This document shows, in pieces, positions 28,543 through 37,015 of a stretch of DNA of 64,000 nt (positions within the stretch are counted from its first letter, which is position 1; each line of letters opens with the position of its first letter). The translations under genes were made by a program, and so were the position numbers. Location: NCBI RefSeq assembly GCF_002234595.1, contig NZ_NMUL01000012.1, positions 496,001-560,000 on the forward strand, written 5' to 3'. The notes beneath the pieces are model-generated. The model was not told where the DNA came from and ran no database searches. It saw only the letters and a program-made list of their open reading frames with translations. This DNA comes from Amycolatopsis vastitatis (GTDB lineage: Bacteria; Actinomycetota; Actinomycetes; Mycobacteriales; Pseudonocardiaceae).

Positions 28543-29549
28543 AACCCGACCACCGCAAGGCCGTCGGGGTCCAGCGTGAGGTGCACCGCGTCGCCGGCGC
28601 GCAGGTCCGAAGCCGCCGGGGCGACCGCGTCCACTGTGGACTCGGTCAGCCGCACCACCAGCCGCACGTGCTCACGCCGGTGGACCGCCGCCACGACCTC
28701 GCCCGGCACGCCTTCGGCCGCCACCCGCAGTGCGTGCGGCCGCATGCCCAGCCGCACCGGGCCGTCGTCGACGTCCGGCAGTGCCACGTCGCCCAGCTCC
28801 GTGTGCACGTGCCCGGCCGCCGCAGTTCCGTCCACGAACGTCGTCACCCCCAGGAACCGGGCCACGCCGTCGTCGGCCGGGTTGCGCCACACCCGCCGGA
28901 CCGCGCCCTCCTGACGGACTTCGCCGGCGTCGAGAACCGCGACCCGGTCGGCCAGCGTGAACGCCTCCTCCTGGTCGTGCGTCACCAGCAGCGCCGTGAT
29001 CTTGCTGCGCCGCAGCAGGTCCGCCAGGTCGATGGCCAGCTGCTCGCGCAACCCGGCGTCCAAACCGGACAGTGGCTCGTCGAGCAGCAGCAACCGCGGT
29101 TTCGGCGCCAGCGCCCGGGCCAGCGCCACCCGCTGGGCCTGACCGCCGGACAGCTCCGTCACCCGCCGTCGTTCGAAGCCGGAGAGTCCCACCAGCTCCA
29201 GCAGCTCGGCCACGCGCGGAGCCCACGAAGCCCGCGGCACGCCGTGCATCCGCAGGCCGAACGCGATGTTCGCGGCGACGTCGCGGTGGCCGAACAGCTG
29301 GCCGTCCTGGAACACCAGCCCGAACCCGCGCCGGTGCACCGGCACCGCGCCCAGGTCCTCGCCGTCCCAGCTGACCGAGCCGTGCGCCGACGGCTCCAGC
29401 CCGGTGATCGCGCGCAGCAGCGTCGACTTCCCCGATCCTGACGGGCCGAGCAGCGCCAGCACCTCGCCGTCGGCGATGTCCAGGCGGACGTCGCGGACCG
29501 CCGCGAACGATCCATAGTGGACGGTCAGGTCCCGCACCGACAGCGCCAT
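28536..29549 (-). CDS. thiQ: thiamine ABC transporter ATP-binding protein
   Basis: A 337-residue ATPase of the Fe3+/thiamine-type importer subfamily: Walker A GPSGSGKST, Q-loop VFQDGQLF, signature LSGGQAQRVALARAL, Walker B LLLLDEPLSGLD, H-loop VTHDQEEA, and a C-terminal TOBE-like regulatory domain. ATG overlaps the permease stop by one base (TGATG). The TPP riboswitch ahead of the operon gives the substrate. Its stop codon lies inside the palindromic element. Confidence 0.88.
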   Translation of the reverse strand: MALSVRDLTVHYGSFAAVRDVRLDIADGEVLALLGPSGSGKSTLLRAITGLEPSAHGSVSWDGEDLGAVPVHRRGFGLVFQDGQLFGHRDVAANIAFGLRMHGVPRASWAPRVAELLELVGLSGFERRRVTELSGGQAQRVALARALAPKPRLLLLDEPLSGLDAGLREQLAIDLADLLRRSKITALLVTHDQEEAFTLADRVAVLDAGEVRQEGAVRRVWRNPADDGVARFLGVTTFVDGTAAAGHVHTELGDVALPDVDDGPVRLGMRPHALRVAAEGVPGEVVAAVHRREHVRLVVRLTESTVDAVAPAASDLRAGDAVHLTLDPDGLAVVGLS

Positions 29550-31225
29550 CAGAACTCTCCCACCCGGCCGCGCGCGGCCCCGAGCCGGTCGATCAGCGCG
29601 ACCGCCAGCACCGTCACGAGCATCAGCAACGCGCACGCCGCGTACGCCATCTGGTTGTTCAGCTCGCCCGGACGCGCCATCAGCGTCGCGACCGCGACCG
29701 GCAGCGTCGGCGCCGTCGGCCGGGCGAGGAAGCTCGTCGCGCCGAACTCGCCGAGCGCCACGACGAACCCGAACCCCGCGGCCGCGACCAGCGGGCGCAG
29801 CGTCAGCGGCAGGTCGATCTCCCGCCACACCCGCAGCGGGCTCGCCCCGAGCGTCGACGCGGCCTGCCGCAGCCGGACGTCCACCGACCGCAGCACCGGC
29901 AGCACCATCCGCACGATCAGCGGGATGATCACCAGCGCCTGGGCCAGCGGCACCAGGTACGGCGACGTCCGGAGGTCGCCAGGCAGCGCGTCGAGCGTGA
30001 CCAGGTAACCGAACCCGACGGTCACGGCGGACACGCCGAGCGGCAGCATCAGGACGGCGTCCATCGTCTCGCCGAGACCACGCGCGGCACGCACGGGTGA
30101 GCGCCGCAGCGCCACCAGCACCACGGACGCGAGCACACCGACCACCATCGCCAGCAGCGTCGCGTCGACGGCCACCTTCAGCGAGTTCAGCGCGGCGTCC
30201 CAGCCGGACACCTGCAGGGCGCCCTTCTCGCCGGTGCCCGTGAGGGCCCGGTACCCGGCGAGGCTCCAACCGTCCTCAGTGGACACGGACTCGGCGAGCA
30301 GGGCGACGATCGGCGTCAGCAGCAGCCCCAGCACGATGCCCGCGGCCCCGACGACCCACCACTCGCCGCCGCTCGGCCGCCGCGCTCCACCGGAGCCGGT
30401 CCGAGCACCGTCCTTTCGCCGTCGCGCCAGCCCGCCGAGCACCAGCGCGGCGACGACGGCGGCGAACTGGATCAGCGACAGCGCCGCGGCGCCCGACAGG
30501 TCGAGGAGGTCGACCGTCCGCAGGTAGATCTCGGTTTCCAGGGTCCGGTACCGGGCACCGCCGAGGATCAGGACGACGCCGAAACTGGTGGCGCAGAACA
30601 GGAACACCACGGCCGCGGCCGACGCGATCGCGGGCGCCAGCGCGGGCAGCGTCACCGACCGGAAGGCCCGCCACGGCGACGCGCCCAGCGCCCGCGCGGC
30701 GTCGGTCGTCCGCGAATCCAGCCGCGCCCACAGCCCGGCGACGGTCCGCGCGACGACGGCGACGTTGAAGAAGGCGTTGGCCAGCACGATCGGCAGCACG
30801 CCGCCGTCCGGCCACAGCGCGCGGAACGCGAGCCCGACGACGACCGTCGGCAGCACGAACGGCACGAGCACCAGCGTCCGCGCCAAGCCGACGCCGGGCA
30901 GCCGCACCCGCGCGAGCAGGAACGCGACCGGCAACCCGGCCAGCACCGCCACGACCGTCGACGCGGCCGCCGTCCCGACCGTGAAGCCGGCCAGTTGCCA
31001 GGTCCGCGGGTCGCCGAGGACGACGTCAAGACCTCCGGCGGCGAACCCGCGGCCGACGATCGCCACCACCGGCCAGGCGAAGAACACCACCAGGAACCCG
31101 ATCGGGGCCAGGCCGAGCAGCGCCAAGCCGAGCCCGCGGCCGGTCCGCGATGGCGCTAAGACTGGTGCTTTTCGGGGGTTCCGGGTGGCGGAGCCCCCGG
31201 CCCGGGGCGGAGCCCCGGATGTCAC
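29549..31225 (-). CDS. thiP: thiamine ABC transporter permease, two-module
   Basis: A roughly 558-residue permease in which two six-helix modules are fused, as in ThiP and SfuB. An ATPase-contact loop occurs in each half (ARALGASPWRAFRSVTLPAL and ASTLGASPLRVWREIDLPLT). GTG at 31223-31225 is chosen because it overlaps the thiB stop (GTGA). The next 15 codons are then encoded by a GC-rich double palindrome, so the true start may be further in, for example at a TTG in GRGLGLALLG; the membrane part begins there. Confidence 0.85.
   Translation of the reverse strand: MTSGAPPRAGGSATRNPRKAPVLAPSRTGRGLGLALLGLAPIGFLVVFFAWPVVAIVGRGFAAGGLDVVLGDPRTWQLAGFTVGTAAASTVVAVLAGLPVAFLLARVRLPGVGLARTLVLVPFVLPTVVVGLAFRALWPDGGVLPIVLANAFFNVAVVARTVAGLWARLDSRTTDAARALGASPWRAFRSVTLPALAPAIASAAAVVFLFCATSFGVVLILGGARYRTLETEIYLRTVDLLDLSGAAALSLIQFAAVVAALVLGGLARRRKDGARTGSGGARRPSGGEWWVVGAAGIVLGLLLTPIVALLAESVSTEDGWSLAGYRALTGTGEKGALQVSGWDAALNSLKVAVDATLLAMVVGVLASVVLVALRRSPVRAARGLGETMDAVLMLPLGVSAVTVGFGYLVTLDALPGDLRTSPYLVPLAQALVIIPLIVRMVLPVLRSVDVRLRQAASTLGASPLRVWREIDLPLTLRPLVAAAGFGFVVALGEFGATSFLARPTAPTLPVAVATLMARPGELNNQMAYAACALLMLVTVLAVALIDRLGAARGRVGEF
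31173..31218. repeat. double GC-rich hairpin (REP-like) at the thiB/thiP junction
   Basis: Two adjacent hairpins: CGGGGG (31173-31178) with CCCCCG (31194-31199), and CCGGGGC (31202-31208) with GCCCCGG (31212-31218). The design resembles intergenic repeats of Amycolatopsis and Streptomyces, but here it falls inside the coding start of the permease. It could tune expression of thiP relative to thiB. Confidence 0.6.
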
Positions 31226-32271
31226 TGCAGGAGCGTGCGCCATTCGCCGATCCACTTCTCGCGCCCGGCCTGCACCTGGTCCGGCGGCAGCGTCTGCGGC
31301 TTCTGCGGCAGCGGCGCGACCTGCGCCCAGCCCGCGGGCAGGTCGACGCCCTGACGCGCCGGGTAGACGTACATGTTGGCCGCGACGGTCGCCTGGAACT
31401 GCTGCGAGAGCAGGAAGTCGACGACCTTGCGCGCGTTCTCGGCCTGCTTGCCGTTCGCCAGCACACCGGCGTACTCGACCTGCCGGTAGCAGGTGTCGAG
31501 CAGCGCCTTCGTGCGCGGCTTCCCGTCGTCGCCGACCTCGGCGGCCGGCGAAGACGCGTACGAGACGACGATCGGCCGCGGCCCCTTGCCGGACGAGCCC
31601 GAGAACTGCTTGGTGTAGGCCTCTTCCCAGCCGCTGACCACCTTGACGCCGTTGGCCTTGAGCTTGGTCCAGTAGTCCTTCCAGCCGGTGTCGCCGAACT
31701 TCGCGATGGTGCCGAGCAGGAAGGCCAGGCCGGGCGACGCCGTCGCCGGGTCCTCGGCGACCAGGAGGTCCTTGTACTTCGGGTCGGCCAGGTCGTCGTA
31801 GGTCGACGGCGCCGGGATCCCCTTGGTGCTGAAGTAGTTCGTGTCGACGTTGACGCAGACGTCGCCGACGTCGACCGCGGAGAGCCGGTGCTCGGGGTCG
31901 ACGGCGTAGCGCTGCGGCCCGCGGTCGGCCTCCGGGCTGGTGTAGGGCTCGAAGACGCCCTCGGTGAGCGCGCGGGAGGCGAAGGTGGAGTCGACGCCGT
32001 ACGCGACGTCGCCGATCGGGTTGGCCTTCGTCAGCACGAGCTTGTTGGTCAGCGATCCGGCGTCGCCCTGCCTGAGCACGGAGATCTTGATGCCCGACTG
32101 CTTCTGGAAGGCGTCGAGCACCTCCTGCGGCCCCAGGAAGGAGTCGTGCGTCACGAGGGTGACGGTGGGCGTCTGCTGCGTGTCACCGGACCCGTCCGAC
32201 AGCGAGCACGCCGCGGCCACGGCACTGACGGCGGCGATGGCCGTCGCGGCGCGAACAGCCCTGCGTTTCAT
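31222..32271 (-). CDS. thiB: thiamine-binding lipoprotein
   Basis: A 349-residue substrate-binding lipoprotein with lipobox VAAAC (cysteine 22). TLVTHDSFLGPQEVLDAF, RQGDAGSLTNKLVLTKANP and DVAYGVDSTFASRAL are characteristic of the TbpA/ThiB thiamine-binding family. It is first in an operon with the two-module permease and ATPase and is preceded by a TPP riboswitch, so thiamine or TPP is the expected ligand. The ATG has AGGAGGG four bases before it. Confidence 0.92.
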   Translation of the reverse strand: MKRRAVRAATAIAAVSAVAAACSLSDGSGDTQQTPTVTLVTHDSFLGPQEVLDAFQKQSGIKISVLRQGDAGSLTNKLVLTKANPIGDVAYGVDSTFASRALTEGVFEPYTSPEADRGPQRYAVDPEHRLSAVDVGDVCVNVDTNYFSTKGIPAPSTYDDLADPKYKDLLVAEDPATASPGLAFLLGTIAKFGDTGWKDYWTKLKANGVKVVSGWEEAYTKQFSGSSGKGPRPIVVSYASSPAAEVGDDGKPRTKALLDTCYRQVEYAGVLANGKQAENARKVVDFLLSQQFQATVAANMYVYPARQGVDLPAGWAQVAPLPQKPQTLPPDQVQAGREKWIGEWRTLLQ

Positions 32272-32307
32272 CTACCCTCCTGCACTTCGCCGGACGAGGA
32301 GGTCGAG

Positions 32308-32395
32308 CCCTCCCATCGCCGGCATGATCCGGTCAGGTGCGAACGGTCGCGGGTGACCCGCCTCTCAGCCCGGCTGACCGGACTCCCGTGGCAAC
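32308..32395 (-). promoter_or_regulatory. TPP riboswitch controlling thiBPQ
   Basis: On the minus strand the leader carries the conserved thi-box pieces in order: ACGGGAG, CTGAGAGG (32361-32368), CACCTGACCGGATCATG and GCCGGCGATGGGA (32311-32323). Downstream, AGGAGG of the thiB ribosome site (about 32275-32281) is complementary to CCTCCT at about 32297-32302, so ligand binding probably hides the site and blocks translation; no T-run terminator is seen. Confidence 0.92.
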
Positions 32396-32431
32396 CGTGC
32401 AGCGTAGTCCAGGACGGACGACCATGGAGAC

Positions 32432-32716
32432 ATGACGGAAATCTTGAGCGACGACGAGGCCGACCGGCGCCTGGGTGCCGGCTGGACACGGTCCGGTGCG
32501 GTGATCTCCCGCGAGGTGGAGCTGGCGAGCTTCCCCCAGGCGATCGAGGTGGTCGACCGGGTGGCGGAACTCGCCGAAGCCGCCGACCACCACCCCGACA
32601 TCGACATCCGCTGGCGCACGCTGACCTTCCGGCTCAGCACCTACTCGGCGGGCGGCCTGACGGCGAAGGACTTTTCTCTCGCGGCCCAGATCGACTCGGT
32701 CATCTCGGGACTGTGA
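32432..32716 (+). CDS. phhB: 4a-hydroxytetrahydrobiopterin dehydratase
   Basis: A 94-residue pterin-4a-carbinolamine dehydratase. The family signature is complete: DHHPDIDIRWRTLTFRLST followed by GGLTAKDF. It recycles 4a-hydroxypterin; in bacteria without aromatic amino acid hydroxylases the true role is debated. It is divergent from the thiamine operon, with the riboswitch in between. Confidence 0.9.
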   Translation: MTEILSDDEADRRLGAGWTRSGAVISREVELASFPQAIEVVDRVAELAEAADHHPDIDIRWRTLTFRLSTYSAGGLTAKDFSLAAQIDSVISGL

Positions 32717-32793
32717 TCTCGGTAACGCTGAGTGCACTTTTCCGGCGGTTTGACGTCTCTCGGTTACCGGAACCTTCGGGAGGGAGACAAGAC

Positions 32794-32901
32794 ATGACCC
32801 AGGCAATCGTGGTCGGAACGGCGGCTTTCGCATCGATGGTGGCGGCGGCCGGCGGTGTGCTCTGGTTCACCGCCCGCAACCGCCGTCACCTGGACGGCTG
32901 A
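32794..32901 (+). CDS. 35-residue single-pass membrane protein
   Basis: MTQAIVVGTAAFASMVAAAG, then a hydrophobic continuation and a basic, hydrophilic end (RNRRHLDG): one membrane helix with a cytoplasmic basic tail. GGGAGGGAG stands seven bases before the ATG, the strongest reason to call it real. Function unknown. Confidence 0.6.
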   Translation: MTQAIVVGTAAFASMVAAAGGVLWFTARNRRHLDG

Positions 32902-32984
32902 GAGTTCGATCACAGCGGCTAACGCCGGGGGTGATCAGCGCGCTGTTCCTGCGGAAGCATCGGTTTTCGGCCCTAGGAAACGCC

Positions 32985-33089
32985 ATGAACAGCACCGCCG
33001 CCCTCACCCCCGCTCAGCGCGCCTGGATCAACGCCCTCGCGCCCGCGGTGGTGTTGATCGCCATCGCGCTGCTGGGCCTCCTCGGCTGA
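32985..33089 (+). CDS. 34-residue single-pass membrane protein
   Basis: Begins MNSTAALTPAQRAWINALAP and ends in a hydrophobic helix (AVVLIAIALLGLLG). AGGAAA precedes the ATG at a suitable distance. It follows the 35-residue protein by 83 bases and may belong to the same small unit. Function unknown. Confidence 0.55.
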   Translation: MNSTAALTPAQRAWINALAPAVVLIAIALLGLLG

Positions 33090-33110
33090 CCGAAGCCGTC
33101 ACCGGCGCGA

Positions 33111-33578
33111 TCAGTAGCGGGGCATGTTCGGGATCGCCTTCTCGGCGACGCCGATGAGATCCTCGACCTTCGCCACATCGGCCGTCACGTCCTCGGCCGT
33201 CACCGATGGCGCCTCCGAAGAACGGTAGGCGACTTCGTTGCGCCGCACCCGCATCCGGTTGAAGGGCCGCAGAAGCGGCCCCAACGGCGGATCGAGCTGC
33301 GCGAGAACCGCTTCGTACACGGCGATGTGGCCACCACGGCTGGTGGCACGCAGACCTTGGTTCTGCAGGACGGCCGCCAAAGCACGACGCGCGCCGTCGT
33401 ACGCCAGTGTGTAGGCGCCTTCCGGATCCGAGTCCAGCAGCTGCCGGGCCGAAGCGACGTGCGTGCGAGCCCTGGCGATCTCCGCTTCCGCAGCCTCTCG
33501 CGAAGCCGGGACGGGTTCGAGCGAACCGCGCGCGATGAGCGCGTCGATCGTGGCGCGCCCCTGGTTCCACCGGGTCAT
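33111..33578 (-). CDS. HEPN-domain protein, partner of the nucleotidyltransferase
   Basis: A 155-residue helical protein resembling the SAV_6107-type HEPN family (IARARTHVASARQLLDSDPE, AYTLAYDGARRALAAVLQ, HIAVYEAVLAQL). HEPN proteins are often RNases with an RX4-6H motif; here the corresponding helix reads RVRRNEVAYRSSEAP, with tyrosine where histidine is expected. It starts within the stop of the upstream nucleotidyltransferase gene (ATGA), the classic HEPN/MNT toxin-antitoxin layout. It may be an inactivated or differently working toxin. Confidence 0.75.
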   Translation of the reverse strand: MTRWNQGRATIDALIARGSLEPVPASREAAEAEIARARTHVASARQLLDSDPEGAYTLAYDGARRALAAVLQNQGLRATSRGGHIAVYEAVLAQLDPPLGPLLRPFNRMRVRRNEVAYRSSEAPSVTAEDVTADVAKVEDLIGVAEKAIPNMPRY

Positions 33579-34165
33579 CGGGTCTCCTGATCGAGAGGCA
33601 GCGGGACCAGCGGACGTTCACGCACGCTGGTGAGGAACGGATCCGTGCTGCTCGCCGCCCACGACGCCGGCGAGATCCGGTGGACGTTGACCTCGCGGCC
33701 CAGCCGCCGCGACACACCCTCGGCCAGGTCGAAGAGCGTGTCCGGATCGGGCGAACCGACGACGAGAACGTCGACGTCACCGGGCGGCGGCCCCGGTTCG
33801 CCGCGGTAGCGCGCGGCCCAGGACCCGTAGATGTAGGCCTCGCGCACGTCCGCCAGTCCGGACAGTGCTTCGGCGAGCAGCGGCATCGGCCCGAAGGTGA
33901 CTGAAATGACCTCGCTCAACGGCTGGTAGAGCGCAGTGTCCGTACGCGCTTTGACGAGACGGCTCCGGCCCACCCGCCGGTCTTCCAGGATGCCGCCACC
34001 GACGAGCCGTTCGACCTCGCGCAGCACGGCCGTCGGCGTGACGCCACAAGCCTCGGCGAGCTCGGTGATGCTGTACTCGCGCTCCGGGTGAAGCAGGACC
34101 AGCGCGAGCAGCTCACCCTGCATGCGCGAACGCAGCAGCGGCAGCAGACTGGGCGAAGCTTTCAT
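33575..34165 (-). CDS. winged-helix + minimal nucleotidyltransferase (MNT) fusion
   Basis: A 196-residue two-domain protein. Residues about 15-75 form an ArsR-like winged helix (YSITELAEACGVTPTAVLRE, EVERLVGGGILEDRR); residues about 100-190 form a minimal nucleotidyltransferase with GSWAARY and the catalytic DVDVLVVG of the GSX10DXD motif. In HepT/MntA systems the MNT partner AMPylates and neutralises the HEPN toxin. The fused DNA-binding domain probably represses its own promoter, whose palindrome includes the start codon. Confidence 0.85.
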   Translation of the reverse strand: MKASPSLLPLLRSRMQGELLALVLLHPEREYSITELAEACGVTPTAVLREVERLVGGGILEDRRVGRSRLVKARTDTALYQPLSEVISVTFGPMPLLAEALSGLADVREAYIYGSWAARYRGEPGPPPGDVDVLVVGSPDPDTLFDLAEGVSRRLGREVNVHRISPASWAASSTDPFLTSVRERPLVPLPLDQETR

Positions 34166-34192
34166 TGGACGCAGTATATCCTGCGTCCAATG
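34163..34192. promoter_or_regulatory. operator palindrome over -10 and start codon of the MNT/HEPN operon
   Basis: Perfect 12-bp arms CATTGGACGCAG (34163-34174) and CTGCGTCCAATG (34181-34192) with a 6-base spacer. The left arm contains the ATG; the minus strand reads TATACT at 34173-34178, seven bases before the ATG. The transcript should thus be leaderless, and a protein bound here would cover the promoter completely. Confidence 0.75.
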
Positions 34193-34230
34193 AAAACAAC
34201 AGTCAGTAGTTCTCGCTCACGAAGCGTGGG

Positions 34231-35313
<1,083 letters not shown>

Positions 35314-35403
35314 GACCCCGCAGTCTACGTGTCCGCGCCGGTCGGGCCCCACGCACCCAGCGCCGTGGCGGATTTCCGCCAGCGACGGTGCTGACCTGCT
35401 GGC

Positions 35404-36801
35404 ATGCTCGAATCCATGGTCACGATCACCGAAGCGCCCCCGCTCTGGCGCGACGCCGAACGCTGCTACCGCGTGGTGACCGCCCGCGACTCGCGCTTCG
35501 ACGGCCAGTTCATCATGGCGGTCCGCACCACCGGGATCTACTGCCGCCCGTCGTGCCCGGCGTCGACGCCGAAGGCGCAGAACGTCCGCTTCTTCCCGAC
35601 GTCGGCCGCCGCGCAGGCCAACGGCTTCCGCGCCTGCCGCCGCTGCCTGCCCGACGCCGTGCCCGGCTCGCCGGACTGGAACGTGCGCGCCGATCTCGCG
35701 TCGCGGGCGATGCGCCTGATCGCCGACGGCACGGTGGAGCGCGAAGGCGTCCCGGGCCTCGCGCGGCGGCTCGGCTACTCGGAACGCCAGCTCGGCCGGG
35801 TGCTCACCGCCGAGCTGGGCGCGGGCCCGCTCGCCCTGGCCCGTGCCCACCGCGCGCATTCGGCGCGGCTGCTCATCGAGATGTCCGAGCTGCCGTTGAC
35901 GGACGTCGCCTTCGCGGCGGGCTTTTCCAGCGTGCGGCAGTTCAACGAGACGATCCGCGAAGTGTTCGCGACGACGCCTTCGCAGCTACGCGTCTCCGCA
36001 GCTTCACGGCGTGGACGTCAGAGTGACGTCAGCGGGACGCGGCTCAGCCTGCGGTTGCCGTTCAGACCGCCGTTCGACGCTTCGGGATTGCTTCGCTTCT
36101 TCGCGGCCTACGCGGTGCCGGGCGTCGAGGAGGTCACTTCGGAGACCTATGCGCGCACCCTGCGGCTCGCCCATGGCACCGGAGTCGTGCGGCTGACGCC
36201 TTTGCCCGACCATGTGCGCTGCGAGCTGCGGCTCACCGACCTGCGCGACCTCGGCAGCGCGGTCAGCCGGGTGCGGCGCCTGCTCGACCTCGACGCCGAT
36301 CCCGCGGCGGTCACCCGCGTCCTCGGCGCCGACCCCGCGCTGGCCCCGCTGGTCGCGGAAGTGCCGGGGATCCGGGTGCCGGGCGCGGTGGACGGCGAGG
36401 AACTGCTGCTCCGCGCGCTCCTCAGCGAGGTACCGCTCGGCGAGGACGTGCCGGGTGAATGGGGTGTCACGCGGCTGTTCCCGACCGCGGCCGAGGTCGC
36501 GACCACCGGCCACCCCGTCGCCACCGCTCTGGCCGAGGGACGGCTGGAGGTGCACGTCGGCCGGGACGCGGCCGAACTGCGCGCCGAGTTGCCGGCGTAC
36601 GTCGAGCCGTCGATGGCGGACTACGTCGTGATGCGAGTCCTCGGCGCGCCGGACGTCCTGCTTTCGGACGACACCGCCGTCCGGCGCGGCGCCGAGGCAT
36701 TGGGGATCGCGCCGGACTCACTCGCCGAGCGCGCCCGCGCGTGGACGCCCTGGCGCTCTTACGCCGGGATGTTCCTCCGGCACGCAGCCGGCTCGCCGTG
36801 A
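35404..36801 (+). CDS. Ada-AlkA fusion with degenerate glycosylase domain
   Basis: A 465-residue protein: Ada metal-binding domain with C47, C51, C78 and C81 (the first accepts methyl groups from phosphotriesters), an AraC helix-turn-helix (DVAFAAGFSSVRQFNETIRE), the AlkA N-terminal domain and a remnant of the HhH-GPD glycosylase domain. The hairpin motif normally reading GIGPWTA is AYVEPSMADYVVMR here, and the segment around the usual QQVS helix is missing, leaving about 60 residues fewer. The aspartate region (LLSDDTAVRRG) remains. It may serve mainly as a methylation-activated regulator. ATG at 35416 is an alternative start. Confidence 0.85.
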   Translation: MLESMVTITEAPPLWRDAERCYRVVTARDSRFDGQFIMAVRTTGIYCRPSCPASTPKAQNVRFFPTSAAAQANGFRACRRCLPDAVPGSPDWNVRADLASRAMRLIADGTVEREGVPGLARRLGYSERQLGRVLTAELGAGPLALARAHRAHSARLLIEMSELPLTDVAFAAGFSSVRQFNETIREVFATTPSQLRVSAASRRGRQSDVSGTRLSLRLPFRPPFDASGLLRFFAAYAVPGVEEVTSETYARTLRLAHGTGVVRLTPLPDHVRCELRLTDLRDLGSAVSRVRRLLDLDADPAAVTRVLGADPALAPLVAEVPGIRVPGAVDGEELLLRALLSEVPLGEDVPGEWGVTRLFPTAAEVATTGHPVATALAEGRLEVHVGRDAAELRAELPAYVEPSMADYVVMRVLGAPDVLLSDDTAVRRGAEALGIAPDSLAERARAWTPWRSYAGMFLRHAAGSP

Positions 36802-36802
36802 T

Positions 36803-36994
36803 TCAGCCCTGTTCGCCCTGCCACAGCACGGCTTGGGCGACGATCACCCGGTCGCCGTCGAACGTGGCGGCCGGCGAGCCGTACAGGCGGTAGCCGAGTT
36901 CGAGTGCTTCGCTGACCCGGAAACAGAACTTCGCGTCGTCCGGGCCGGTGAGCATGCGGTAGCGAGGCAGGCCGTTCGGCGGCTGGTCCGTCAT
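36803..36994 (-). CDS. DUF1737 small protein
   Basis: A 63-residue protein with the DUF1737 pattern: YRMLTGPDDAKFCFRVSEAL then LGYRLYGSPAATFDG and VIVAQAVLW. Such proteins are often found as stand-alone small unknowns. It lies 21 bases upstream of the sbcC stop on the same strand and may be the last gene of the sbcDC operon; it converges with the Ada-AlkA gene. Confidence 0.85.
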   Translation of the reverse strand: MTDQPPNGLPRYRMLTGPDDAKFCFRVSEALELGYRLYGSPAATFDGDRVIVAQAVLWQGEQG

Positions 36995-37015
36995 GACTTC
37001 ATCCTGTCCGAGCGA

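Noticed and set aside
28504..28914. Small frame starting MRNSVRT, similar to one at 62626
   Set aside because: The shared start is only the translation of the dispersed palindrome; beyond it the two frames are unrelated and antisense to real genes.
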